Below, one piece after another: positions 44,998 through 56,589 of a DNA stretch of 64,000 bases (position 1 is its first letter; the number at the start of each line of letters is the position of its first letter). A program made the translations under genes and the position numbers. This stretch comes from Hyposmocoma kahamanoa. Taxonomy: Eukaryota; Arthropoda; Insecta; Lepidoptera; Cosmopterigidae. Under the pieces are notes generated by a model that worked only from the letters and a program-made list of their open reading frames with translations, made no database searches and was not told the origin of the DNA. The stretch is taken from assembly GCF_003589595.1 (NCBI RefSeq), contig NW_020655294.1, forward strand, positions 630,096 through 694,095, written 5' to 3'.

Positions 44998-45233
44998 AAG
45001 ATGCGTTCCCACGGCCCGTGACATCAAACGCGCCGAAACGGACGAGTCCGGACGGCCTCGGGCCGCCGACGCGCGTGGCGACGCGTATTCGAGTATTTAT
45101 CGAGAGCCAGGCCTTTGATGTTACCGACCAGTGGCGGATACGAACAGGCCACCACGCCCTCTTACCACGACGCGTTAGCGCGAAACACGCAGGCCGCAAA
45201 ACGGGCCACGGGCCGTGGGAAGCCGCCTTAACT
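44998..45233. mobile_element. ~235-bp GC-rich TIR element
   Basis: TTCCCACGGCCCGTG at 45006-45020 has its exact reverse complement near 45207-45221; the outer bases (aagatgcg / aaggcggc) match partly. Rich in CG and GC words. No gene. Confidence 0.7.
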
Positions 45234-45239
45234 TTTACA

Positions 45240-45635
45240 TAGGTATAATATTCACCCACTCATGTCGCTTTTTTATTTAGAAATAAGTATATTAAGTAAA
45301 TAAATTTATTAGTAAATTATAAACAGTAGATCTTTCTTGTGATGTGTCAACATAAGTTAGATTACAATCTGAAACAGAACTTGTAGTATATTTAACTGTA
45401 ATCAATGTAATTCGATTGTTACTTGTTTTATTGTCTATTTAATAGTCGAAAATATGGAAAAGGACATGCTTACTTAAAACATTTAAAGACGTTGTAAACG
45501 AAAATATGAAATTAACAACTTCATTGAAAGCAAAACTGATTAAAATAAACAGAATATTGTTTAAGGTGATAATGTAACTTGTTTTCATTTGAGTTCAAAA
45601 TCGTGGGCGGAAACACTGCACGCATAAAATAATAC
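45240..45635. other. AT-rich, no gene seen
   Basis: Nothing recognisable. Confidence 0.3.
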
Positions 45636-45643
45636 GGTATTGG

Positions 45644-45930
45644 CATTGACTTACAAATAAATGGACGACGGGTCTAATACAAATACCACGAAAAAAAATG
45701 TCCCAAGTCAATCTATTTAAACGTAGTGACATGTAAAGGAATATGAAAAAGCTAAAACGTTGAATTTAAATTGTAATGTCATCGCAGTACTGTCTAATTT
45801 TGCTTGCTTCGCTGTCAGTCGAACAAACGAAGACTAAAGCGTGAATGACGCTCTGTATACGATTTTAACGCCCTATAAGTTCGGACACTTTTTAGCGCGG
45901 ACCCGACGTCCATATAATTGTAAGTCAATG
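45644..45930 (-). mobile_element. hAT-type MITE, copy 3
   Basis: Reverse orientation; target duplication GGTATTGG at 45636-45643 and 45931-45938 is perfect. Confidence 0.92.
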
Positions 45931-45939
45931 GGTATTGGG

Positions 45940-46730
45940 TATAATTCCGTACTTATGAGAAAATTCGATGCAAAATATCTTTTTCAAAAAGAAAAAGAGG
46001 TAACTTCACTCAATACCCACCTTGCAATCCTGTGAACTTTCACTTGCTACTAGGTATGTGCTCAACGATTCGATTTTTATGAAAATTCAAGTGTTACCTA
46101 CCCCGGTAACGAGTTTTTGTATATATTCATTTCAATGCTATTTTCAAGCAAATCGATTCAATAGAAAGTCGAAATAAATATACATATGTATAAACATTTT
46201 GTAATAACATCACATTTCAACAAATATTGTCAAATATTTAGTTATAAATAGATTTTCATCTCCGTCGAACCATTTATTTAACTTTTGACAGCTCGAATCC
46301 TAATCAATTAGTGATGTCCTGATGCGTTGCCGATTCGATTTTTTATAACAATCGATTTTATTTACATATATGAAAAAGTTTTAACCGTGAATGTGAGCGG
46401 GTTCAAAAAAGAAGATATTGTCTGATTGGGATCGTGGTGTTGTGTTTGACAATTTGTGTAGTCAAGAATTAATAATTAATGTTAATCAGGATTCCGGTGA
46501 TGATTCCCGTTCATATGGAGAAGGAACAGACGATTTATTATAATAAAGAGTAAGAATGAACTATAATTATTTACAATTTATTTCAATTTATTAGACAGGT
46601 ACCAAAGTTTATCAACTTGAACAATTTTTGTTACATAATCTTTTGGCTCGATAAATATCGGAGCTAAGGAGCACATCGCTTCACTAAAATTAAAAAATAA
46701 ACAAGTCCAGGAAGTATTGCGTTTTTTGAC
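45940..46730. other. No gene seen
   Basis: Short frames only; AT-rich. Confidence 0.3.
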
Positions 46731-46739
46731 TATGGTTGT

Positions 46740-47025
46740 CATTGACTTACAATTATATGGACGTCGGGTCCGCGCTAAAAAGTGTCCGAACTTATAGGGC
46801 GTTAAAATCGTATACAGAGCGTCATTCACGCTTTAGTCTTCGTTTGTTCGACTGACAGCGAAGCAAGCAAAATTAGACAGTACTGCGATGACATTAGAAT
46901 TTAAACTCAACGTTTTAGCTTATTCATATTCCTTCACATGTCACTACGTTTAAATAGATTGACTTGGGATATTTTTTTCGTGGTTTTTGTATTAGACCCG
47001 TTTTCCATTTATTTGTAAGTCAATG
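46740..47025 (+). mobile_element. hAT-type MITE, copy 4
   Basis: Target duplication ATGGTTGT / ATGGTTGG (46732-46739, 47026-47033), seven of eight matching. Confidence 0.9.
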
Positions 47026-47029
47026 ATGG

Positions 47030-48055
47030 TTGGATGTTAATAATTACGAAACTTCGTGGGCATGCATATGTCAAAAGTTAAATAAATTGTTGGACGGAGA
47101 ATAATGAGTTTTAAGCCGATTTAAACCCGGCGTTAACAAAGCGCCAGGTTAAAACCAGAGTGCTTCACCATATCTGTATATAGCAGGTTAGCAACAAAAA
47201 TTTTTGGAATAGATTTAACAGACATGACAAAAATGTCACTAGAAACTTTATGATTGTGAAAATATTTTTTAATTCTAAAATCAGTACTAAATTCTTGTAC
47301 AGGGTGGAAGACTTGGTTATTTGTACAACAGCTTAAAATATAAGGGTGTCCAATAAAATGGACTTCGTCCCGTTGGATGCAAGCAGTGGGTCTTCTCAAT
47401 CTTACAAAAAAGTCACTCTCTCAGAGGTGTTCTCGTAACCTGTCCCGAAAGACGGCCGCGAGTTCGAGATGCTTCCGCTTAGTAGTGAGGATAACCGTTG
47501 AATTGCAATCGTTGAATCGATCAATTTCATACAAAATATTGGTGACAAGTGATTAATTTAGGGAAAATTTTACAACGCGATTCAGAAAATGGCCAATGCC
47601 ATCTAGAGGTAAACTTCGGAACTGTTTTCACTAATATTGCTAAGGTAATTGTGTTACATTCTTAGATTTTCGTATACACTTTGGAAATGAAACTATTTAT
47701 CGGATCTAGATGGCTGTCAGCCATGGACCTGTACAGAACATTTATTTGTTTTTAAAAATAAATATACACGATTTAAATCCCGAAAAAAATGCTTTATTTT
47801 CAAGGTAATACCTATCTTGTTAATGAGAACATAAAAACCATCGTAATTTGTAATTAGATACCTTTGGTCACATTTGAGAACGATGTCATTAAAGGTGGAC
47901 AATGAGACGTTGTTGCAGATTGTCTCGATTTGATATTTGACATAAATATTGTAAATGATAAACATTACTAACAGGTACTAACTAGGTGATAAATCTTTCG
48001 TAGATTTCTCATAGATGGCGCTACGACTAAAAAGTCGTTGAAAAACCAAATACAA
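47030..48055. other. Unassigned; one 88-codon minus frame
   Basis: The minus frame 47399-47133 (with HPYILSCCTNNQVFHPVQEF) is not recognised. 47744-47795 (aatatacacgatttaaatcc) matches the repeats at 54660 and 58740, possibly a Penelope-like end. Confidence 0.3.
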
Positions 48056-48059
48056 AGAC

Positions 48060-48185
48060 ACGACGCAAGCACATAGAAAAATTCGTGAGGTCCGTTGGTT
48101 CGTTCCGTGGCTTAGTTGGTATAGCGTCTGGCACGGTATGCAAGAAGACGTCGGTTCGAATCCGACCGTATCGAAGGAATTTTTT
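48060..48185 (+). repeat. tRNA-derived SINE family 4
   Basis: Box-like words TGGCTTAGTTGG and GGTTCGAATCC sit at tRNA spacing (48107-48165). The acceptor arms pair at only five of seven positions and the anticodon arm does not fold well, and a degenerate relative exists at 25640, so I call a SINE head rather than a tRNA gene. Confidence 0.55.
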
Positions 48186-48221
48186 CTGAGTGTTCGATCT
48201 TTGCATTAATAATTATAACAA

Positions 48222-48275
48222 ACTAGTGGAGTAATTTCACAAAAAAAATTTAATATCAATTCAATAAAAATTTAA
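48222..48275 (+). repeat. Short dispersed repeat, copy 2
   Basis: Counterpart of 39457-39530; lies just before the LINE insertion. Confidence 0.7.
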
Positions 48276-48360
48276 TTAATACAATACATGTAATCAACAA
48301 ATCACCGTCACCATGACAAACTATATACTATAATAATAATTATAAACTATAAACTATATA

Positions 48361-49656
48361 CTTCCGGAGACCCAATCAGGGTTTAGAAAAGGTCGTAGTA
48401 CAAACACCGCTCTTCTAGACGTAACCGATAATATATTGGCTGCTCAGGACGAGGGCTTATGCATTGTGCTGGTGCTGTTGGACTTCTCCAGAGCCTTTGA
48501 CTCGATAAATTTGAACCTCTTGCTTTCGAAGATGATGTACTACGGTTTTGCCCCAGGAACGTTGCAATGGTTTGAAAGTTACCTTACGCAACGAACACAA
48601 TTTGTTGAAATAAAAGATACCTGTGGCTCTACATTGGCATCCGAAATGTCACCTATAGACAAAGGAATTCCTCAGGGTTCCATTTTGGGCCCATCGTTAT
48701 ACAATCTGTATAGCGCTGATATCATAAACGTCATCAAAAACTGCAAATACCACGTATATGCTGATGACGTACAGATATATATGAGATTCAAGCCAAATGA
48801 ATATGAGACCGTAGTGAAACAAATAAATGAGGATCTAGATAGGATAGATCACTGGTCAGATTGTAACTCTCTCACTCCTAATCCCTCAAAAACTAAGCTT
48901 ATTATCTTTGGGACAGACTCGCAACTGGATAAATTAAAACAGTTTCGACTACACAACGATGCCCATGTAGCCCTGATGGGCGAGCTTATCGAGGAGGTTA
49001 CAGAGGTGCGTAACCTGGGTGTTATCATGGATCAAGGTCTGAGGTTTGAGGGGCACGTATCTGGTTGCGTACAAAACTGCTTCTACCGTCTTAAGGTTCT
49101 GTACAGAATGCGACCGTTCTTGAGTCAACAGTTACGTATAAAACTAGTAGAAACAATAGTATTGTCCAAGTTAAATTACGCTGACATTGTGTTTGGTCCT
49201 CGACTCTTGGCGCGAACTAAGAAGTTGTTGCAGCGAGTACAAAATGCATGTACACGCTTCTGTTTCGACATACCACCAAGAACTCATGTAACACCTTTTA
49301 TTAACAAACACTCTATGTTGAAGATGAGGTCACGTTATAAATTGCACTTAGCATGCCTCTTATTTGACGTAATTAAACACAAGTGTCCGTCATATCTGCA
49401 TTCTAGGCTAACCTGGGCTAACAGTCATCGTCAACGCGATGCTAGACGTGTAGCTCAACAATTGGCTATTCCCTCGCATAGAACTTCGGCATTTCGTGGA
49501 AGTTTTCGCTATGCTGCTTCTAAGTGTTGGAATAATATTCCACCACCGATTAGGGATCTTTCAAACAAAATTAGTTTTAAAAGTAAATTAAAAACGTTGC
49601 TCCTGGATTCTCAATTGAAATACGAAAATATAAATATTGACGTATCTGTTATTTAG
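48361..49656 (+). CDS. LINE reverse transcriptase segment, open but N-truncated
   Basis: Open from 48361 through TAG 49654-49656 (432 codons) with no stop, so the copy is fairly young. Motif A is LLDFSRAFDSIN, motif B KGIPQGSILGPSLYN, motif C YHVYADDVQIY; then the thumb region (VRNLGVIMDQ) and the post-core region (SKLNYADIVFGP, RVQNACTRF), and a C-terminal domain (SHRTSAFRGSFRY, WNNIPPPIRDL). Endonuclease and RT N-terminus are missing, so it would not be active. It belongs to the Jockey/CR1/I-like assemblage; clade not settled. Confidence 0.9.
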   Translation, partial: LPETQSGFRKGRSTNTALLDVTDNILAAQDEGLCIVLVLLDFSRAFDSINLNLLLSKMMYYGFAPGTLQWFESYLTQRTQFVEIKDTCGSTLASEMSPIDKGIPQGSILGPSLYNLYSADIINVIKNCKYHVYADDVQIYMRFKPNEYETVVKQINEDLDRIDHWSDCNSLTPNPSKTKLIIFGTDSQLDKLKQFRLHNDAHVALMGELIEEVTEVRNLGVIMDQGLRFEGHVSGCVQNCFYRLKVLYRMRPFLSQQLRIKLVETIVLSKLNYADIVFGPRLLARTKKLLQRVQNACTRFCFDIPPRTHVTPFINKHSMLKMRSRYKLHLACLLFDVIKHKCPSYLHSRLTWANSHRQRDARRVAQQLAIPSHRTSAFRGSFRYAASKCWNNIPPPIRDLSNKISFKSKLKTLLLDSQLKYENINIDVSVI

Positions 49657-50305
49657 TTTTACATATTTGAAAATTATTTTAATGCAATTTCATTATTATC
49701 TCATTACTTCTAGTTCTATAAATTAAAATCCTGTCATATCTTTAGCCAACTTACCATTTCTATGATCCTAGGAATTTCATAAACCACGTTTTCAATAGCT
49801 CAATAGTAATTAATACACACCTATTCGTTTCTGATTGATTTCATATTATGTGACACTGCACATATTATTATTTATTTTTTATCAGTATTTATGTAGTTGT
49901 GTAAGATTTATATTCATTTTGAATTATTGTTACAATATATCGTACACTTTTATAGTAATGTATTATGATACTTAAATTGTTCTCCCTTTCCTTTTATTTT
50001 ATTTTTATTTGTATGTTGATATACCCACATCCGTGCGATATCGACCAAGGTTGCCAACTGAAAATCAGCGCGGGGTATACTTTGCCCTGCAAATGCTGAG
50101 GTGGTGACCTATTCGACGGGGCATGCATAGTAGCATACAACGTTTATTGTTTTTTGTCAATCCTGATTTTTACTCTGTTTCTTTTTTATATTTTTATTTA
50201 TTTTTTTTTTTTTTTGTTTCATGTTTTTTTTAACTGTTTACTTTTTTATGTATTTGCCTTCGTCGAATAAATGATTTTCTATTCTATTCTATTCTATTCT
50301 ACAAA
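48361..50305 (+). mobile_element. 5'-truncated LINE with pentanucleotide tail
   Basis: Homology begins abruptly at about 48361 inside the RT fingers (ETQSGFRKGRS), as expected of incomplete reverse transcription. After the stop at 49656 comes a ~620-base AT-rich 3' UTR ending aataaatgattttctattct with five ATTCT units. The same kind of tail appears reversed at 33777 and forward at 53700. Confidence 0.9.
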
Positions 50306-50315
50306 AAGAAAAGAA

Positions 50316-50430
50316 AGAACAAAATGTGCAAAGGATTCCGTAACAGTCCCATTGTCACCAAGAAGTCAGAATCTGATGGGGGGATTCCATGGGAATTGAA
50401 AAAAGCCGATAAGCAAACTTTTAAGATCGG
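50316..50430 (-). repeat. Uninterrupted relative of the repeat hit by hAT-type MITE copy 1
   Basis: gtcccattgtcaccaagaag, tcagaatctgatggg, gattccatgggaattg in reverse correspond to both sides of 18653-18938, so this is the empty-site paralogue. Confidence 0.75.
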
Positions 50431-50507
50431 TAAAAGTTACAATTATAATTACTAAATTAGTACTCAGACATGGGATCCTGGGTATAGATACCCAGGTAAC
50501 CACATGT

Positions 50508-50574
50508 GAACAAGTATGGTTCAAGCAATATTTTGCTAATGTACAGCAAAACATTGCTTGAACCATACTTGTTC
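50508..50574. repeat. 30-bp-arm hairpin, seven-base loop
   Basis: Arm GAACAAGTATGGTTCAAGCA… (50508-50537) pairs with 50545-50574 at 29 of 30 positions. Just upstream is a smaller one (cctgggtatagatacccagg, 50478-50497). Probably a small foldback element. Confidence 0.88.
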
Positions 50575-50827
50575 AATACTAAATAGTATACGGTAAGCCA
50601 AAACAAAATATTTATTGAAGTAAAATACTTGATCTCATAGCTGCCGTATAGTATTCCAAATTACTGTCATTTCCTTGATTGATGATAATTAATTGTTTTC
50701 ATTAATTAGACTAGTATGGGAAGGAAGGAAGATTGGCAATAACTGCCATGGTCGACAGACGGGTTTGGTGATACTGCGGCCATTTTCTGGATTTATCTCT
50801 TAGTCGATTATCTTTCGGTTTAGTTTG

Positions 50828-51020
50828 GATGACCTCTGTGGCCGATTGGTTTGTACACCGGTTTTCATGACGTCCCGAGTTCGATACCCAGCCGAGTCAA
50901 TGTAGAAAAACTAACTTTTCTATATTGTCTCAGGCCTGAGTGTTACCTTCGTTGTTTCCAAGTCCCATAACACAAGTGCCTTAGTTACTTACTTTGGGAT
51001 CAAAGCAACGAATGTAATGT
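50828..51020 (+). repeat. tRNA-derived SINE family 3
   Basis: TGGCCGATTGG and GAGTTCGATACCC box-like words, then a body with tttctatattgtctcagg, gtgttaccttcg, acacaagtgcc, ttactttgggatc. A reversed copy is split at 56250-56690. Confidence 0.7.
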
Positions 51021-52300
51021 TGTCTAAATTCATCCTACGGTGGCATTTTAGTCTATAAGCTAGTGGATGATATTTCGTAACCCCGTCACGTAGGTAAGCA
51101 CAGCGATGCGAGTGCCAAATGCAAGCTGCAGATAGCCACTGACCACTACTATTGCCCCTTGTTTGTTTTGGCGTATTTCAGAGCAAATATTGCGCTGAAC
51201 CTTCTGTTTATTGTTGCTATGCTGACTCGGTCTTAGGCAAGACTTGGGCATTTGTTTTCTTTGGCTTTCTCCCGAGATCGTATCTTTCGTAATTGCAAAA
51301 TTTTATTAGTAAACCATTTCGAACCTACGTCATGGTGTTTTTGTTATTCCATAACGAACATTTGGGATATAAAATGTCTGAAACTTCCAAATTTACCGTG
51401 ATGGAAAATTATATAAACCTGAAAATAAATAAAGGTTGTTCGAGTGAAAAATAAACAGCAGAAGTAACAACCCTCCAATTAAGGAGGTAATTTTATTTTA
51501 AGATATCTGTTCTAACACTGCACGTGCCGCCACTAACATGACCTAAAAAGCCTGCTAACATCCCGAACAACCAATTCCACTAACAAAATTACCTCACGTA
51601 ACCAAACTGTCTCCACTTCGCCACTAAACAATCAAGAAAAATGTCCGCCCCCTCATTATCCGGGGAGAGACGTTAGCAAAAACGCTCCAATTTTCTTGTT
51701 TTTCCTGCACAAAGTCGATTCGTAACCATTTCCCTGTCCCTTGTCATGTATCCATCACTTTGCCCAGATGGGACGTCTAATTGATGATCATGACTCTTAA
51801 TAAAACATGTCAAAGTGCTCCGACATCTCGAGATAGATTCATTCAGCTTTAACTACATCCAATCTTATTTCATTAGTGTCTTGTTTTTAGATAGAAGTGT
51901 TTATATAATTAGTCATTTGGGAATCTTAGTTATTATGTCGCAGAAAATCATTATTAACTTTAATTGTCATTACCAAGTTCTTAGGTTTCACGATTACTGC
52001 ATAACCTTAGGATCTGGTAGTCTACTTCCGTTCTTCGTCCAAAATCAGTTCGAAGCAATTACTGTCAAATAAATAATACTCAACCAAATCAATCCTTATA
52101 AACGTGCGTACACAATAAATGATTTGACTTGTCAAGTGTGGAGCTTCATTCGCACCATTCTTCTTTTTATTTCATCGTGTATTACTTATTTCACAGTAAT
52201 TGTTTCGGACAGATGTTGCATGGAAAATGGAAGTAGACCCCAGATAAAGAAACCAACGCGTTGTTTTATTTGAAAAAGAACATATACGCGCTTTTAGATC
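51021..52300. other. No gene seen
   Basis: AT-rich with short frames; nothing recognisable. Confidence 0.3.
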
Positions 52301-52884
52301 TAACCGCTCACGCGATACATGCAGCCGTAGACGCATACCACACCTAGAGGTGCCGGTGATGATTTTATACCGATTTATCGGATATCGAAGTTATAACAGG
52401 TAAAAGAACTAATAATAATTGCTATTTCGGTAACTACTCTAGCAAGCCATAAAGTTTTTAATGCCTGGGTCTGTCATTTAAAAAAAATAAACAATTTCAA
52501 AAATACGTCACGACAATCGTGCGTGTCATTGTTTGGGCTGGTGATTTCGGTGTTTATTTAAGTTTACCCTGAATATAAATGTTTATAAACTATACTTTAA
52601 GTAGTAATTTCATGGTAAACGTTAGAACCACTCAAACGGAATAGTATCATATTTATCCAAGTACACCAAAAATTTAATTAGTGCTTTTTAGTGCAGGATT
52701 TGCAGTGTATTACTGCATTTTATTTGAGATGTTTTTTGTTAGTAGTACGGAGAGTATTTATTTAGCAATGCAGAATAATAATTTTTATTTATAAAAACTT
52801 GTATTTAAACTGAATCCTTTTCTAATTTGCGAAACCAAATAGTCGCCATTTTGCGGTAGGAGGAGCGCATCGCGTGAGCGGATA
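52301..52884 (-). mobile_element. TIR element family A, copy 3
   Basis: Reverse orientation: TAACCGCTCACGCGAT at 52301, ATCGCGTGAGCGGATA at the right end. Interior deletions shorten it to ~584 bp. Confidence 0.85.
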
Positions 52885-52889
52885 ATAAA

Positions 52890-53690
52890 GTTTCATTTTC
52901 CAATTATCTTCTTCCCTTTAACGCTTTAAATACTGTACGTTTGTCACTAAACGAAAGTCTTTCATAAATTTTAAATTTAATTTCATAAACATTACAGTTC
53001 ATGACTCGACAGTTGGATTTTTCGTTGATAAGAATTACATTTATATACAAATAGAAAAAGATTCTTTATGTCTAATGATTGTGTAGTGGACTACAGAAAA
53101 CAAATGAATTCTTCATTTCGTTAAAAAGGCGTTACGATTAGCTATAGTTACGTTAGGGTTCATTAATGAAAATGCACTCGCTTCGATGCGAATTGTTAAT
53201 AGGCTCTTTACCGTGTCCATTGAAAATCAGTGGCGTAGCACTTTCAGTGAGACGACAATATGCTGAGTGGATGTATGATTCCGTCGCAGCACAACGCACA
53301 GTCTATTATGCTATTTTTGTTATTTAATTGATTTTAGTTACTTAGTCGAATGATCTATTAATAACATTTGTGTTTACTCGTATTATATTATATCTTAAAT
53401 CACAAAACATATGTTTGTCAATGGCAAGATTTTGTACGTTTGGTATTTTGCTAAAATTTAAATTAACGTCACAGCTCTTTACATACGCCACAACCGCACA
53501 CATGACATCTATTTAGTACACAATAGTGTTCACTATTTAGCGTTTTTGCTTTGTAGTCAATTCATTACCTATTACTAAGATTTTATTTTTAATTCGTTTT
53601 ATTTTTTTTTTGTTAATCTATTTGGAATTTATTTTAATTTAGCTGTATTTTTTTTTAAATATCTTACTGTGTATTTTTGTGTTGTGGCGT
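52890..53690. other. AT-rich, probably old LINE 3' UTR at its end
   Basis: No gene. From about 53320 the T-rich sequence runs into the tail listed next. Confidence 0.3.
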
Positions 53691-53722
53691 TTTGCAATAA
53701 ATGGTTTATATTCTATTCTAAA
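53691..53722 (+). repeat. LINE 3' tail
   Basis: gcaataaatggtttatattc followed by attct units, the same end type as 50255-50300. Confidence 0.55.
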
Positions 53723-54114
53723 AATTAAGAGTAATGGCTTGCCTGTGACTAACCATAGAGCTACTTTTCAACAGCCATTGCAATTTTTTTGGTAGTCTGC
53801 TCTTCAATGGCGAGTGGTTGGTGTAGTCTACCAGTTAGTAGTTACTAGTTAGGAGTATATATTAAGATTATCATTTCCTAAGTTTAAAAACTACATTAAA
53901 AATATTTTGATTGAAAGTCATATTACAAAATTGAAGACTACGTGTTAGATAAAGATGTATGGAAAGACGACAAGGCTCCAGAATCCACATAAATTTGATT
54001 CAAAGTGTATTCCATAGCATTTACGTTTATTTGATAAGAGCAATCCCTAAAGTTTCTTGCTCGTTCTTCTCAGGGAGGTCAGCTAATGAACGATCTTAAT
54101 TTATAATAATAATA

Positions 54115-54154
54115 ATTATGCGCACACTCAACATAGTCCCGCATTAGGGAAATC
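54115..54154 (-). repeat. SINE family 1, tail fragment
   Basis: cgcacactcaacatagtccc and attagggaaatcc. Confidence 0.65.
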
Positions 54155-54159
54155 CTCTT

Positions 54160-54280
54160 TCACCCTTATTCGTCAAAACCTGTACACAGTAATGCTGACA
54201 TTACTGCTTGGCGGCAGAAATAGATAAGGTGGCAGTATTGCCCAGGACGAACTCTTTCACAAGGAGTTCTACTGCTACTA
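54160..54280 (-). repeat. E repeat copy 14, right part
   Basis: cccttattcgtcaaaacc to aaggagttctactgctact; abuts the SINE tail fragment. Confidence 0.75.
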
Positions 54281-54620
54281 CCACTGGTTTTAAGAACATT
54301 ACCACACTAGGATCCTAGGTAAATTATTGAAATAATGCGGTTATCGTTTCTTGAAATAAGGCAACACGGAACCAATGGTAATACCAACAGAACCGCGTGA
54401 TTCAGAGAACTGAGCGCTATTTATCATAGTCGACTGATTAGGGTGGTTTAAAGCATTGCTGAAGAGGCATTCGAAAATGTCGACTCAGTTTTACCCAGTT
54501 TTATCTCTTTACAATTCTTCACGAAGCTTGTTATTTTGTTCAAAGGAGGATTTGGCAGGACGTTGTATAATTTGAATGACACTGTATTAAATGAAAATGA
54601 AACAATGTTTTTTCAGGTCA

Positions 54621-54663
54621 CTTTACAGGTCACGGTTGACTGACAGTCACCTGACCTGTAAAG
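54621..54663. repeat. Short inverted repeat
   Basis: CTTTACAGGTCA and its reverse complement, 19 bases apart; it precedes the aacgttggtttgtt repeat. Confidence 0.6.
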
Positions 54664-54735
54664 GGCACAAAACGTTGGTTTGTTCGTAAAAACAAATATA
54701 CACGATTTAAATCCGGAAAAATAGTTTTCACATTC
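54660..54735 (+). repeat. Possible Penelope-like end, copy 1
   Basis: aaaacgttggtttgttcg and tttaaatccggaaaaatagt recur at 58735-58815. The cgaaacgttgg word is one I associate with Penelope-like terminal repeats; uncertain. Confidence 0.5.
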
Positions 54736-54799
54736 AACGTTCAGACGTTTTTAGAAGGGCTGTGAATATTATTCTACATGCTGTACTAATTGTACTAAT

Positions 54800-54975
54800 T
54801 GGAAAAATTACACGCACAAGGGACTTGACAACTTTATATGTCTCAAGGGGACGGGCCCACTGCGGTAGTGCCCCTAAAATCTTTGCGATTTAAAGCTCTG
54901 AATGGTATTACGGCTGTTATGGACAGGCGTGTACCTTCCCACCAGACACACGACTAGTTCGTCCAAGAAACAAAC
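54800..54975 (+). repeat. E repeat copy 15, 3' half
   Basis: aaattacacgcacaaggg to cacacgactagttcgtcc; the 5' half is absent. Confidence 0.75.
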
Positions 54976-54979
54976 AAAA

Positions 54980-56035
54980 AAATTCCCACATATAAACTCA
55001 AGTAGCGTATATTTATAATAAGTGAGAGGAGGAGTTTCTATATAAGTCAATCTTTTTTCGTAAAGTCGGAAAAGGGCATAATTTTTTTCTCGGGAACAAA
55101 ACGATTAATGACGTCGTTAATTACGACAGAGTATTATCCGACATCGTTTATGGCAGCCATTTGTTCAGTTACGCCGCTCGCAATTATGACGTGGAAATTG
55201 TACATAATTGTAACTCATTGACTTGGGCTCTGTTTTTGATAAAACTCTCATAATCATCGTCTTTACAACATATTACTCGTCCTACTGCCGGGCATGAGTC
55301 TCTAAAGAGGGTGTTTAGTAGAGTAGCTACGTTAGCCAAATGGGTGCACGAAAGAAACCTCCCCGCAATGTCCTACTAATCCTTATCCTAGTTCACAACC
55401 TGAGCATGGCTCCGTCACCGAGTGTACCGACGTCGATACAAGCGCTCATACGAGTCTTTTATACAAAAGCGTTCGGCGGGCAATGTTATTTTCACCTCTG
55501 TAAGCATTAGCTTAGGTTCCTTTTTCCTCGTAGTAAGCGGTTCGTGTCATTAGTCAGATTTGCTAGGGTTAATATACAGCGTAGGTATTTCCGATTTTGT
55601 ATAAGAGTGATGTATCGGCGAGTACCTGATGCAAATCTTTTTACCACAATGGCAAACATACATCCCATGTACAGATGGCGGCGAAAAATGGCTAAGTTCT
55701 GTAAGTAATATGCTATCGATACAATAACAAGAAGAAACCCGGGAAGAAATAAAGGTTGCGGACTCCATACGTTTCCAAGGATTGCGATGTTTTCCTTCAC
55801 CCTCGACAGAAAGACATTCGATGAGAGTCGACCCCCTACAGGGCTGTCAAATTCCCCGAAGTCGCCTCAAAAGCCTTAACAGTTTCTGCGAGTGACCCTC
55901 CGATTATCACTATAGTCTATTTCACATAGAATGGGTACGGTGACATTTCAAATATTTACGTTGCATGTATATTATTTATTTTAAACTAATCTTTCAACTA
56001 TGTAGCGAAACAAAATAGTAAATTTGTTATCTTGT
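54980..56035. other. No gene seen; possible LINE debris
   Basis: 55275-55300 (ctactgccgggcatgagtctc) resembles an RTE-type 3' end from memory. The overlapping frames at 55507-55800 are not recognised. Confidence 0.3.
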
Positions 56036-56037
56036 TC

Positions 56038-56223
56038 TTAGCGTGCCGCTTCTCTACGAAGGTTGGCGACTTTCATGGCTATTCTCATTTTTGAAGCTGC
56101 TGCACGAAAGAGGGAACGTGTGCTAAGTTGGAACCAGTCTCGCAGGTTCTTCAACCACGAGGTTTTCCTTCTGCCTCGACTACGCTTTCCTTGTATTTTA
56201 AATTTGTTATAATAAATAAACAA
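56038..56223 (-). pseudogene. LINE ORF2 C-terminal fragment
   Basis: Minus frame reads GKRSRGRRKTSWLKNLRDWF, then STRSLFRAAASK and IAMKVANLRRE, the end of RTE/CR1-type ORF2 proteins (TSWLKNLR-x-W). Confidence 0.75.
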
Positions 56224-56249
56224 AATAAATATTAGACTACATCACATAC

Positions 56250-56345
56250 GTTGCTCTGATCCCAAAGTAAGTAGCTAATGCACTTGTGTTATCGAAATCG
56301 GAAACAACTACGGTACCACAAACACTCAGACCCGAGACAATATCA
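56250..56345 (-). repeat. SINE family 3, left half of split copy
   Basis: tctgatcccaaagtaagtag, cacttgtgttatcg and cactcagacccgagacaata correspond to the reversed tail of 50828-51020. Confidence 0.65.
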
Positions 56346-56349
56346 TATA

Positions 56350-56580
56350 AGTAGCAGTAGAGCTCCTTGTGAAAGAGATCAAAATCAAATTTGTGTTCCG
56401 GTGTTGAACAGTAAGGCTGCTAGTGAAATAACAGGCACATTAGACTTGTCAACTTATGTCTCAGAGTGACAGGCGCAGTGGCAGTGCCCCTCAAAAGTTC
56501 TGAGTGGTAATGCAACTGTTATGGACAGGCGTGTAGCTTACCATAAGGCGCATGACTTGTCCGTCCTGTTACTTGATATT
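56350..56580 (+). repeat. E repeat copy 16, inserted in SINE family 3
   Basis: agtagcagtagagctccttg to cctgttacttgatattata plus A-rich end. An internal piece after gaaagag is missing. The two SINE halves lie on either side; aatat on both sides may be the target duplication. Confidence 0.8.
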
Positions 56581-56589
56581 ATATTAAAA

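Noticed and set aside
48103..48177. Possible tRNA gene (box-like TGGCTTAGTTGG and GGTTCGAATCC)
   Set aside because: Acceptor pairing is only five of seven, the anticodon arm does not fold properly, and a degenerate repeat copy exists at 25640. Called a SINE head instead.
55507..55800. Two overlapping minus-strand frames of 97 and 72 codons
   Set aside because: No recognisable domain, and both lie in sequence that resembles LINE debris.
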